The notes under the pieces were generated by a model. The model ran no database searches. It saw only the letters and a list, made by a program, of their open reading frames with translations, and was not told the origin of the DNA. Below, in pieces: positions 1 to 10,036 of a stretch of DNA of 64,000 nucleotides (within the stretch, counting starts at the first letter, position 1; the number at the start of each line of letters is the position of its first letter). Where the stretch lies: assembly GCA_026119855.1 (NCBI GenBank), contig JAOWBW010000868.1, positions 62,001 through 126,000 on the forward strand. The letters run 5' to 3'. Both the position numbers and the translations under genes were made by a program. This stretch comes from Campanula takesimana. Taxonomy: Eukaryota > Streptophyta > Magnoliopsida > Asterales > Campanulaceae.

Positions 1-138
1 TCTAGGGAGGCTGAAAGTTTGTCGTCCTCAGTCCATTCCTTTCTTGGTTTCTCAACCAAAGTTTATTCAATCTGAACATGGGTTTCTTGTTCAGTCTCGA
101 TCAGCATGTTGTGTCAGTGGAGTGGAGGGAATAGGTCT

Positions 139-312
139 TTAGGTGGTTGAGACTTTCAAGGGAATGATTGGACCACCTTCTATGACCTTCATCAACCGGT
201 CATCGATTGAGTTCATATACTTTATCATACGAGTTGTCCAGACACCAAACTCATTGACATTCAACAATGGAATGGTAGTGATGTTGAATGACTGCATGAT
301 TTTTCTTGCCAT
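139..312 (-). pseudogene. Copia gag N-terminus (UBN2/DUF4219-like), broken
   Basis: The minus-strand reading frame from the ATG at 312 contains the hallmark start of plant copia Gag: a short leader, then a P-L-L-N-x-N-E-F-x-V-W-x-x-R-M stretch, then an I-D-D-x-L-x-K-V-I-E-G-G-P stretch. The family consensus here is F-x-G-x-N-Y-x-x-W, so the aromatic Y is replaced by F. Gag forms the particle that packages the element RNA. The frame meets a stop at 139 and the sequence further left no longer reads through, so it is decayed. Family assignment rests on motif recognition only. Confidence 0.65.
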
Positions 313-362
313 GGTATCGGCAAACAAGCTGCAAAGCTTGGAAATTTCTTTCAAAATTTCAA

Positions 363-375
363 GCTTTGATACCAA
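363..375 (-). other. Primer-binding site of copia-1
   Basis: On the minus strand this reads TTGGTATCAAAGC, close to the TGGTATCAGAGC that pairs with the 3' end of initiator tRNA-Met and primes most plant copia elements. It begins two bases after the LTR end (CCTAACA), which fixes the element's orientation. Confidence 0.75.
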
Positions 376-376
376 T

Positions 377-480
377 TGTTAGGCCCAATTGGTAGGAAAA
401 TAGGCTAGAGGGGGGGGGGGGGTGAATAGCCTATTTAAAAATTTTTCAAAGAAACACTTTATAAAAGCAAAGTCACTTAT
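377..480 (-). repeat. Copia-1 5' LTR, fragment 1 (U5 end)
   Basis: The LTR end reads TGTTAGGCCC on the plus strand. The piece contains a G-run of about 13 and stops where element A was inserted. The last five bases, CTTAT (476-480), are repeated at 27558-27562 as the target duplication of A. The LTR continues at 27563. Confidence 0.75.
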
Positions 481-2012
481 TGTAAGGATCCTTCCCCCGC
501 GCGAAGGATCGCGACGAGTTATGGGGGAGAAAGGCCAAACGCGGTTAACATGCCAAAAAAATAACGGAGTCGCCACGTTTGTTAATTATTTAGCCCAACA
601 AAAGAAAAGGTTAGAGATTCTATTAGTTCGGAGGTCAGGTTACGCCTTGGGAAGAGTTTCACATCACCCAAGTCGCCTCGGATAGGACCGAGTCTCCCTA
701 ATGTTAGTTAACGAAAGTGCATGTGTGTGTGTGTGTTTTCAAAATGGGAGAAACTGACTGTTTTGACAAAACCAGTTAATTATTTAACAGAAAAGGTTTA
801 TTTTGCAAACTTTCTGGTTAGGAAAGGAATAAACTAGAAAATGCCCTCCCCGGCCAAAGTATCTGTACGGATGGTGAGGGCTCTCCAGGGCATTTTTACA
901 GTTTATTCAGAAAACAGTCCAGTTTTAGTCAAAACAGAGTATCTTTGCTGAAACTGGACTGGAATGTTGATTTCTAGTTTATGATTAACAACAAAACTTT
1001 GAAAAGTTCATTCCTATGCACTTTGATTATCAAAGCAACTCCAAAAACAAGGATTTGGGTGTGATCAAAGGCAATCATTGGAGAAATTTATGAAAAGTTG
1101 ATGAACATGGCATTTAAACCAAAATGACCATTTTGGTGGATAACGATTGAAACTTTACCACCAAAATGGACTTATTATACAAGATCAAACTTTTAAGGAC
1201 ACAAATATAACATAAAGATCAAATCTTTATGTCCCATACTTGGTGATTTATGGCTAGATCATGGTTGGGGTGATAAAGATTGGAACTTTATCCCCCAATC
1301 ATGACTCTTATGGCCAAATAAAACAAAATCAACATGAAAATGTAACAAACAATGATCATCTTTAGGTTTTACCCCATAATCACACACTAGGTGTGAAGGG
1401 AACCTTGAATCACCTCATGATTTGGATCATATACATATATAATCATAATATATATAGCTTGAAAGGCCAAGACTTGTATAATATATAGATATAGTGCTTG
1501 AAAATGGACAAGACTTGCAAGAAATGTAAAGTGCTTGAAATGGACAAGACTTTGCAAGAACAAGAAGAAATAACACAAGATAAACAAGTAATATGAACAA
1601 AGATAAAAGAGTTTGAGATGAAGAAGAAGATGGGGAGAAGGAGGCTTCACCTATGATGGTTATGCCTATCTTCCTCTCTTTTCACTCAAATATGTGTATC
1701 ACTCACTTTCTTCTCTCAAACTGGCAGAGTAACAGCTCTCAAAACGTTTTCTCCCCCCCCCTAAAATGATCAGCATGGGGTTCAATTTATAGAGGCTGAG
1801 GGTGCCCAACATAGATGTACGGCTAGGGACCTCATGCGCCCAAACCATCCGTACGACTCGACTTGGCGAGCTTCTGGATTTTTCTAAGTTTAATTCCAGT
1901 TCAGTCCTGGAATATCAGGTTTATCCTAGCGAGGTCCTGGCCCATTGATTTATCCCTAAATGGTACCAAGAATTCCTCTAAAGTAGGTCAATTTCAGATT
2001 GGGGAACTTACA
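481..2012 (-). repeat. Element A 3' LTR
   Basis: This 1532 bp LTR (TGTAAGG...CTTACA) is nearly identical to the split copy at 11845-11957 and 26142-27557. It holds a (GT)n run near 725, the family motif GTACGG near 870 and 1817, and a minus-strand TATA box near 1788. A PBS-like decamer, read GTGGCGACTC on the minus strand, lies at 567-576. No coding function is supported. Confidence 0.93.
1783..1860 (-). promoter_or_regulatory. Element A U3 promoter with CCGTACGG-type motifs
   Basis: On the minus strand a TATA box (TATAAAT, 1785-1791) is preceded upstream by two copies of the family motif, at 1817-1822 (GTACGG) and 1849-1855 (CCGTACG), about 31 bp apart. The stretch around the second copy, CCCAAACCA followed two bases later by CCGTACGACT, is repeated almost exactly upstream of the antisense PMD gene at 4423-4441. 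Promoter function is inferred from the TATA position in U3. Confidence 0.55.
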
Positions 2013-2028
2013 GATCCCCTCGGCAACG
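2013..2028 (-). other. Polypurine tract of element A
   Basis: On the minus strand this reads GCCGAGGGGATC directly before the 3' LTR. The same CCGAGGGG core adjoins the 3' LTRs of B and D, and CTGAGGGG adjoins that of C. It would prime plus-strand DNA synthesis. Confidence 0.75.
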
Positions 2029-2067
2029 TCGCTTTTGAAGAAAGCGGGGTTGTCAATAAAACAATCA

Positions 2068-2388
2068 TCCCAATCTGATGGGAGGACGGCTTGGCCGATT
2101 TGGGTGAGAGATTCTAAGGCTACTCAAACCTATAAGCGTCCCAATCCGACGGGAGGACGGCATAGCCGATTTGGGTGAGAGATTCTAAGGCTACTCAAAC
2201 CTATAAGCATTCTAATCCGACGGGAGGACGGCATAGCCGATTTGGGTGAGAGATTCTAAGGCTACTCAAACCTATAAGCATCCCAATCCGACGGGAGGAC
2301 GGCATAGCCGATTTGGGTGAGAGATTCTAAGGCTACTCAAACCTATAAGCATCCCAATTCGACGGGAGGACGGCTTGGCCGATTTGTT
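2068..2388. repeat. 71-bp tandem repeat in element A 3' UTR
   Basis: Five units start with GGAGGACGGC at 2081, 2152, 2223, 2294 and 2365, exactly 71 bp apart. They are nearly identical, so the array is young or homogenised. A partial unit recurs near 2458-2492. The array lies between the polypurine tract and the antisense gene. Confidence 0.9.
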
Positions 2389-2417
2389 CTATGGCTGGAC
2401 CTAGAGGTATAGGATTC

Positions 2418-2455
2418 CTACGTATCCCTATTCGAGGGAATCAAGCCTAACGTAG
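2418..2455. other. CTACG/CGTAG hairpin, type II
   Basis: CTACG at 2418-2422 pairs with CGTAG at 2451-2455. Inside, TCCCT pairs with AGGGA around a five-base loop, followed by AATCAAGCC. It is one of nine copies in A-D with differing but compensating inner stems. Confidence 0.6.
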
Positions 2456-2696
2456 TTCGGGTGAGAGATTTTAAGGCTACTCAAACCTATGGGCCTTAGG
2501 TGGATATCTATTCATCCTTTTCTAAACAGGCATGGCCCGAAGGCCAGGCTTGGTCCACTTGGCTCTATTCGGAGAGGGTTGACAAAGGGGGCTGGCATGG
2601 CTCAGAGGCTCAAATAATGGGCATGGCTCAGAGGCTGGGATCAATCGATTCGAGGGTAACTGGTCTTACGTCCAACTAAAGACTGCCGGGACACAT

Positions 2697-2828
2697 GATC
2701 AATTTGGTCAACTTATCTCATGGCGGAGGGTCGACTACACAAACTGGTCAACTTATCTCATGGCGGAGGGTCGACTACACCAACTGGTCAACTTATCTCA
2801 TAGCGGAGGGTCGACTACACAAACTGGT
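2697..2828. repeat. 40-bp tandem repeat, three units
   Basis: Three near-identical 40 bp units begin with GGTCAACTTATCTCA at 2706, 2746 and 2786. From about 2830 to 3260 the array grades into longer, irregular units containing GGTCTTACGTC and GCCGGACGGCCAAAGGAC. Confidence 0.85.
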
Positions 2829-3262
2829 TTTACGTCTCTCCAGACTGCCGGGGCACAATGATAGGTTTTCTCTAACCTGGCCACTCTCGGGGACAAAGGT
2901 TTTCTTAACCTAATCATGACTATACTGGTCTTACGCCCTACCAAGGGCTGCCAAGGCGATAACATCTTAACTTTCATCCTGGAATTACGAAATACGGCCG
3001 GGTCAACAAAATCCAATGGTCTTACATCATGCCGGACGACCAAGGATGAATTTCACGGAGCCTACTGGACTTATGTCATTCCGGACTGCCAAAGGACACA
3101 ATCTTACGAAGCCTAATGGTCTTACGTCACGCCGGACGGCCAAAGGACACAATCTCACAAAATTTAATGGTCTTACATCATGCTGGACCGCCAAAGGACA
3201 ATTTTTCAAATTTTTAACTGGACTTACGAAGAACGGCCACGTTAACTTCCCAAATTCTAATG

Positions 3263-4206
3263 TTTAACCTGGACTTACGAAGCGCGGCCAGGTTAAATTA
3301 CATACTCTTAACCTGGGCTTACGAAGTACGGCCGGGCTAATTACACACTCTTAACCTGGGCTTACAAAGTACGGCCGGGTTAATTACATACTTTTAACCT
3401 GGGCTTACGAAGTACGGCCGGGTTAATTTCCACATTTTAACCTGGGCTTTACAAAGTACGGCCGGGCTAATTACACACTCTTAACCTGGGCTTACGAAGT
3501 ACGGCTGGGCTAATTTACACATTTTCAACCTGGACTTACGAAGTACGGCCGGGCTAATTTTACACTCTTAACCTGGGCTTACGAAGTACGGCCGGGTTAA
3601 TTACATACTCTTAACCTGGGATTACGAAGTACGGCCGGGCTAATTTCCACATTTTTAGCCTGGGCTTACGAAGTACGGCCGGGTTAATTTCAACATTTTA
3701 ACCTGGGCTTACGAAGTACGGCCGGGTTAATGTCCACATTTTAACCTGGGCCTACGAAGCGAGGCCAGGTTAATTTTACACTCTTAACCTGGGCTTACGA
3801 AGTACGGCCGGGTTAATTTCCACATTTTTAACCTGGGCTTACGAAGTACGGCCGTGCTATTTCTCATTCTTAACCTGAGCTTACGAAGTACGGCCGGGCT
3901 AATTTTACACTCTTAACCTGGGCTTACGAAGTACGGCCGGGCTAATTTACACATTTTTAACCTGGGCTTACGAAGCGCGGCCGGGCTAATTTACACATTT
4001 TCAACCTGCGCTTAGGAAGTACGGCCGGGTTAATTTCCACATTTTAACCTGGGCTTACGAAGCGCGGCCGGGTTAATTTCCACATTTTAACCTGGGCTTA
4101 CGAAGCGTGGCCGGGTTAATTTTACACTCTTAACCTGGGCTTACGAAGTACGGCCGGGTTAATTTCCACATTTTTAACCTGGGCTTACGAAGCGCGGCCG
4201 GGATAA
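3263..4206. repeat. ~36-bp satellite-like tandem array in element A
   Basis: About 22 units share the cores AACCTGGGCTTACGAAG and ACGGCCGGGTTAATT. Spacing varies around 36-45 bp because the AT-rich part differs between units. The array follows the 71 bp and 40 bp arrays and ends shortly before the antisense-gene motif cluster. Tat elements are known to carry variable tandem repeats in this slot. Confidence 0.9.
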
Positions 4207-4424
4207 ATCAAAGAGCTGGTCTTACGTCCATCTAGGGACTGCCCGATTTCATTTTCATTGGGAACCTAATTTTTCTAGGTTCAATTCAAGTTGCATGAGC
4301 CGAAAAGGGCATTTTGGACATTTTCAAAAGGGGAGGGCCTAAGTCTTATTTCAGAAACCTAGGGGACTATGCTCAAGGCGCCAGGGGCCAAAGTGTAAAT
4401 TGTGGGCTGAGATTTCTTCTCGCC

Positions 4425-4490
4425 CAAACCAGCCGTACGACTTCGGAAGGCGTCTCCTTCTTTTTCAGAACAGCAGCCATACGGATGGTT
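4425..4490 (+). promoter_or_regulatory. Element A motif cluster upstream of the antisense PMD gene
   Basis: CGCCCAAACCAGCCGTACGA (4421-4440) repeats the U3 sequence near 1839-1856 almost exactly, and a second motif (CCATACGGAT) follows at 4477. A plus-strand TATA-like box, CTATATAAACA, lies at 5094-5104, just before the PMD exon at 5244. Promoter role is inferred from its similarity to U3 and its position. Confidence 0.45.
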
Positions 4491-5243
4491 CCTGCACATT
4501 TCAAAACTCAGGCCGAAAATCAGAGAAGGAGAGGCGATTTTTGAGAGCATAACTTCACCCTTTTCCCGAAATTTCTACCTAATTCGTTCTAGGTTTGCTC
4601 ATGGATGCTCGGGCAAGAAGAGGTTACCCAAGGGGAGCGGATAGAAGGCTTGACATGGTCCGAAATTTCTGGGGCTACCATATTGCCTTAAATGATGTGG
4701 GGGCGGGTTTATACAAGTCTCCCAATGTCCATCTATATCACGAACGAGCGGTAATCCTCCTTTCCTACTCGATTCATGTCCATTTTGAGAATTTTGTGCA
4801 TTCCCTAGTCCTAGGGCCTACGTTCATGCTATTTGAGATCTTTGCATTTCTTGACACAATTTCATGAAATTGGCCTCATTTTTGTGTCGTTGGGATCGCT
4901 AGGGACGTGAGCATGTGCTCATTGCGCCATTTGGACATGCCTAGCTATACTTCTCGAAATTGGAGTGCGTTGTGCATAAACTACTTGTACCTAAGGCTCG
5001 ACTAGTCATTTTGACACATTCAAGTGCGTGCTAGTATTTCCCGGGACAAGTTATCGCATTTTAATACCTTTCTAAACAAAACTTTGCACATTCCCTATAT
5101 AAACACACCCCCAAACGCTTATCGCAATTTGAAAAGGGAGAAAACATTTTATTATTCACATGATTTATTCATCACATTCATTTATCACATGCATTGGTAT
5201 TTTAAATCTGTGTTATTCATAACTTTGCTGTGTTTACCTGCAG

Positions 5244-6809
5244 GGTGGTGATCCCAAATCTCGGGGATCTCCCGACATGTGCTGCTCCCTGTGGGAAGCT
5301 ATGCCCGTGGCTATCGGCGACGAGCCTGGTCCGAGAGATTGGGTAGAGGGCACCGGCCTGGTGCCGTTCATTCATACTGTGGGCCAGCTGGCGAGCACTA
5401 ACAGGAGTCTCGGGCTCATTACTGCCTTGGGCGAGCATTGGTGGGATACCACCCACACTTTCCATTTGAGCTGGGGGGAGGTGACCGTGACCCCTGCCGA
5501 CTTTTCTGCCATCACCGGGCTTTCTTTTAGCGGCGGGCCTGTTATCTGGACAGATCGACTCTCGTCCCCTTACATCCAGGCACTTATCGGCTTCTCGGGC
5601 CCTACCAAGGGCTTGGGGATCACGGTGCAGGCTGTTGAGCGGGCCATTCGGGACAGGATCCCAGAATATTTGGCGCGCTTGGTGACCGCGGAGCAGCTCA
5701 GACGAGCTTATGTGTGGCTCCTTCTCAGCAACACCTCTTCGCCAACGCCGACACTACCTGCATGTTCCCTCTCCTTGGGTCATTGACTACTCCTGAGACC
5801 GTCCGGAGAATTGCTTGGGGAGACGCTGGGTTGGCCGAGCTGTATATGGAGCTCGATAAATTCAGCCGGAAGGCGAGCAAATCCTTGGCTTGCTTCCAGT
5901 TTGCCTTGGAGGTACATTTTTTCCTTCCCTCATTCTGTTTTCTCCTTCTCATTCTCTTTCTCCAGTTTTCGGTATCTTAATGTTTCCCTTGCCATTTTCC
6001 TTTCAGGCTTGGTACTACGAGATTTTTGGTGGCTATCCGTGGGAGCAGACCGTCGATCCTCCCATTACATTCCCGGCCATGGTCTGTTGGGCTCGGGAGG
6101 CCAAAAAGAAGAGGGGATCCAAGGGATGGGTCTCCGTTCGCCATGCCGATGTCCGGGCAGTGCTGAGAGGCGCCATGCCGGCCAGACTCAACCTCTTTCC
6201 TTGGTCGAGGTAAGAGGGGCAAGGGCTAGGTGTTGACCTATCTGAGGCCCAGCAAGATACACGGGAGAGGAGGATCCTGGTGGGGTTCCGAGGAGAGGCC
6301 TTCTATTTAGGGGGGAGAGTGCTCTGGCAGCATGGGCTCGAGCTTAAGCAGAGGGCTCCCGTTGATCCTCCTGACTCCATGTTTATGATTGACCGAAGGG
6401 ATGACCCCTATCTTATGGGAGCGAGCGCTACTGATTTCATTACCGATGAGCCGTATGGGCGCTTCGTGGCCCGGAAGCTGAGGTCGCCACAAGTAGTGGC
6501 TTCTGGGGTGGCTCCCCCAATATGGCAGGATTATTCATACGTCTACTCGGACCACCGTGTCCATATGGTGGCTACATCTGTAGCGGGAGAGGGAGCCCCA
6601 CCTGAGGATGATCCTGAGGGCGTGGTATGCTTTCCTTCGCACACACTTATTCATCCCATATCCTTATCTATTCCACTGAACCGTTTAATTTCCCTGTGCA
6701 GGTTGCGGCGCGGGCTTTGTTGGATAAACCCTCCCTCATGAAACAGGCCAAAAGGTGGCTGAAGAGGTTTGTTGGGCGCTCCTCCAAGGGGCCTCGGACT
6801 GAATCATGA
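5244..6809 (+). pseudogene. Antisense plant mobile domain (PMD) gene of element A
   Basis: This gene lies opposite to the element's gag. PMD (aminotransferase-like) proteins occur in plant MAIN/MAIL proteins, which act in nuclear silencing, and in transposons. The visible exons are 5244-5911, 6007-6624 and 6702-6809, bounded by CAG acceptors and GTACAT or GTATGC donors that match the intron positions of the copies in B, C and D. The first of these has the PMD hallmark W-W-D-T-T-H-T-F-H-L-x-x-G-E-V-T-x-T-P-x-D-F. The second carries G-E-A-F-Y-L-G-x-R-V-L-x-Q-H. A one-base deletion near 5736 shifts the frame and a TAA lies at 6211-6213, so it is dead. The first coding exon was not found. Confidence 0.75.
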
Positions 6810-6909
6810 TTCGCGTCGGGCAGAAATTCGGTGAGTGGTAGGGAGAGGTCTTTCTGATGGGCCTCAAGCGTAGAGCTTCCCCCATCCTTTGTCCGTTGCC
6901 ATACCTTAG

Positions 6910-7199
6910 GTGGAGCTGATTTGGAGGCCTTTCGGGATTCGCTCCGTGACCCCGGCTTTTACGAGCTCGTCCCGGATCCTTTTGCTCATTTGGCCTTGGA
7001 GCGTGTGGAGCCCCAGCCGATCAGACACCCCGGTCTTCATTCCCAGGTTCCTCCTTCCTTCTTTCCGGGCCTAACCTCTTCGGGTGAACGCTCGAGCTTG
7101 GCGGAGTCCATCTTTTTCTTTGACCCCAGCATGTACCCACCTCTTCCTTTGGAGAGGGTTCATTCGCCTTCGGAGGACCCTTATCCGGACTCAGATTAG
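6910..7199 (+). other. Possible fifth exon of the element A PMD gene
   Basis: After a TTAG acceptor (to 6909) an open frame runs to TAG at 7197-7199. It encodes a proline- and serine-rich tail that ends acidic (P-Y-P-D-S-D), like the acidic C-termini of the PMD copies in B (DDDSG) and D (GDSD). A good donor, GTGAGTGG, lies at 6831. It could also be chance reading frame. Confidence 0.3.
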
Positions 7200-8391
7200 G
7201 ATGCAATAACCTGAACAATTTTTCTTTTGATCTGTTTTATTCAAAAATATTGTTTGAAAACTTGTTATCTTTGGTTGTTTAAAACATTGTCCCTTTTATT
7301 TGTAAATTCATCATTTATGCATAGCTTGGGCCTCGAGAGGGCTTTGTGGTCATTTCTGGACCGTCGGGGATTCCCAAAACGTGTTTGGACTCAATTATTT
7401 GGACCTTGACACGTATCTGACAGGTTTTTGAACAAGTGAAAATGAGTTTCACTTGTGGGAAATCAGCTGATATGAAATTTTTCACATGGAAAAACCAGCC
7501 GTACGGATCATACAAGCATGGTTGACTTTTTGACCAAACTTTCTGAGGACTTTTAGGGATTTTTTTTTACCCAAAGCATGACTCTTCGTTGGTCCTTTCA
7601 TTGCACGATTATGGCTCGCTAGCCCTAGTGCGTTGCCTTGCCGGGGATTATTCCTTGGGTTTCGCAGTCATGGCTTGCCAGCCCCAGTGTTTTGCCTTCG
7701 TCGAGGACTACTCATCAGGCCTCGTGGTCATGGCTTGCTAGCCCCAGTACCATACGTCGTCGGGACCTACTCCTCGGGTCTCGCCCTTTTTCTTTGGGTA
7801 TGCATCTTTCGTTATTCGAGACACTGCCCGCCTTCATGCGGGTTCCTTTCCCCTTAACATCCACACATGCCATTTTAGCCCTCTTCACGTTTCCCACCAC
7901 CTTTTCCTCCTGGGAGTGGCCTAGTTGACTCGGACGTAGACAAGCGAAATAATTGGCCCTGACACGGATAGGAGTAAATCACGTTTACTCACACGAGTAT
8001 ACGCATAGGCATTTACAGGAGTGAGTCCCTTTTTTGAGGAAGGAAGCCTATGGAAATAAATTCACATGTTTGGCTCTTTCCTAAGACGTGGAAAAGAAGA
8101 CTTGTCGAGGCATTTGGAATCGGCCTTAGTTAATGTCATCAAAATGATTGCTCGAATGAACCGTGTTCAGCATTAGGTCAAAATTCAAGCAATTAGCCTT
8201 AACATGCATAAATGTTGTGATCATTTGATATTCAGATTCGATCAATGGCAAGATCGAGGTGTGTTTAGGAGAGATTTGTCATTATCTGGGAAATTGGTCA
8301 TTGATGGGACCAAGGGAGGAGAACCGGGTCATTTTGGGAGGACCAAGGTTTGATGGATTCATTTCATGCTATGACCGGACCCGAAGGTTGC
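7200..8391 (+). other. Non-coding interval of element A with a 59-bp repeat
   Basis: No supported gene. An isolated family motif (CCAGCCGTACGGATC) sits at 7495-7509, where D and B/C have the promoter of their second antisense gene, but no second gene follows. Three imperfect units of about 59 bp with the core CATGGCTTGCCAGCCCCAGT lie at 7610-7790. Confidence 0.5.
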
Positions 8392-8430
8392 CTACGTTCC
8401 CCTCAATGTGAGGAGCTCAGGTCGCCGTAG
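8392..8430. other. CTACG/CGTAG hairpin, type I
   Basis: CTACG at 8392-8396 pairs with CGTAG at 8426-8430. Inside, CCTCA pairs with TGAGG around ATG, then AGCTCAGGTC follows. It is preceded by ACCCGAAGGTTGC, the flank also seen in B and C. The following stretch, 8431-9281, holds T-runs but no supported gene. Confidence 0.6.
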
Positions 8431-9281
8431 TTCGGCTTTAGGCCGTCTTTTGCTGAAATTGGCTTTTTTCGATGTCGTCTCGGGGGACATTGTTGCTTGC
8501 TTCCGCTTTGCAGTGATCTTTTTTAGATGGGCCTCTTGGGATGAACCCTCTTTGGTGTGGATGGGTCTCTTGAGGAAAGCATTTCTTTTTTTTTTTTTTT
8601 TTCAACACCTTTTGAGTGATAGCCATTTGGTGCGCCCGGCTTTTGCCTTTTGGGATCTTCCATTTTGGTGGCCCATTAGTGGACTTCTATGGTTGGGTGG
8701 TAACATTCTCGGCCTCACTTTTTTCAAGAGTTTGCAGGGGAAGTGCGTATTGGGGAATGTGTATGGGGAAGATTTTCCATTGATGGTCTCTCCATGCCAA
8801 TTGATCACAACATTCATTCATATCAAGATTAATTGTTTGCATTTTGTACTCTTTTGTGTTTGGGTCCATTCATCCTTGAATGAGTCGTCGTTGACTATTA
8901 CGTTTGGGAGTCAACTCATCATTTTAGGGATATAGCAGTCATTTGACAACATTAATCAAAGCGGTTCCGAGAGTTAATGCGTTTTTCAAGATAATGCCTC
9001 AAGTCTAGAGAGAATAGAAGTAAAAGTGATTCATATCATTCATAAGACTCGATTTTTACAATCATAGACTCGACTGTTGACTCTATTGACTCGATCATTC
9101 TACTATTCGCTGTCCTGACCATGCCAAACTTCGTGGTTTTTCACATAACGTTACCTCGCAGGGCTTTTCATAAAAAAAAAAAAAAAAGACTCTGTCCACA
9201 ACGGACTTTTCATAGACTCTCTAGAACCTACAACGCTAGACCACTCCTAGAATTCTTTTCCTCTTCTTCCTTTTCTTCACC

Positions 9282-10036
9282 TCACACCCATTCATCGCCT
9301 TGCTTGGTGATAACCTCCTTGTCGATGAGCGATTGGATATGATTTCTCAAGGTGACACAGGCGTTCGTAGAATGACCCGAGGCCTGGTGGTACTTGCAGT
9401 GTTGCTTAGGATCATGGTGCGCTCTGAGCGGTTCGGCCCATATCACGTGGCGACCCAACAGTTCCATCTTTCCTATCCGGAGAAAGTTCTCCAACATTTG
9501 TTCCCTCGGCATTCCTAACTCATGGAACCAACGATAATGGGCCCCTTTCCCTTGGGGGTGAAAGTAACGGGCTGAAACTGATCTCGAGACTCTTGCCCAT
9601 TTTGGACTGAGCAAACGGGGGTGGTCCCCGGGGAGGGAGACAGCTTCTCCGGGGACTTTTCGATCTCCTTGATAGATTTTATAATCTCATGCAGGCATTC
9701 TCGGGTGTTCCTCGAGTTGTGCCTTTCCAGTTCATCTTACAACTCCGCTCAGCTATGTAGAAGTTCGCACCGGCCATCGTATTTTTCCTCTAGGTCCTTC
9801 CTGAGCTTTGTGCCATTCTTCTCCCACAATTCTTCGACCCTCTTGTGGAAGAGCTCCTTAATTTCCTCACGGAGCTGTTGGACCACTTTGATCGCCTCAT
9901 TACGATCAACCTTGGCCCTCCGCACTTGTTCTTTCATTGTGCTGACTGTCCTTTCTAAGAGCTTTACTCTGCCCTCCAATCGGGCCTGTGCGTCCAATCT
10001 GATGTCTATCTCATTTGCTTGAGCTTTGCTTGCCAT
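9282..10036 (-). pseudogene. Gag remnant of element A (coiled coil plus zinc knuckle)
   Basis: On the minus strand, the frame from 10036 to 9749 encodes a charged heptad-rich coiled coil of about 95 residues. A different frame from 9614 to 9282 encodes a Tat-type Gag C-terminus with the zinc knuckle C-K-Y-H-x6-H-x4-C followed by V-T-L-R-N-H-I-Q-S-L-I-D. Gag would coat and package the RNA. At least one frameshift and stops lie between the two pieces. A similar fragment lies in element D at 41718-42330. No pol sequence follows, so A is non-autonomous. Confidence 0.65.

Larger units (their letters stand above)
1..376 (-). mobile_element. Copia-1 retrotransposon, start of internal region (partial)
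   Basis: This is the beginning of the internal region of a Ty1/copia element read on the minus strand. It runs off the left edge of the window. The order on the minus strand is LTR end, tRNA-Met-type primer-binding site, then gag. The matching 5' LTR starts at 377 and is split by elements A and C. The 3' LTR of this copy is not in the window. Confidence 0.75.

Noticed and set aside
3263..4206. CRISPR-like array of regularly spaced repeats
   Set aside because: The units are contiguous imperfect tandem copies without unique spacers, inside a plant retrotransposon UTR.
8408..8935. Plus-strand ORF of 175 codons in element A
   Set aside because: It is hydrophobic, T-rich sequence with no conserved motif and starts inside a hairpin; no counterpart in B, C or D.
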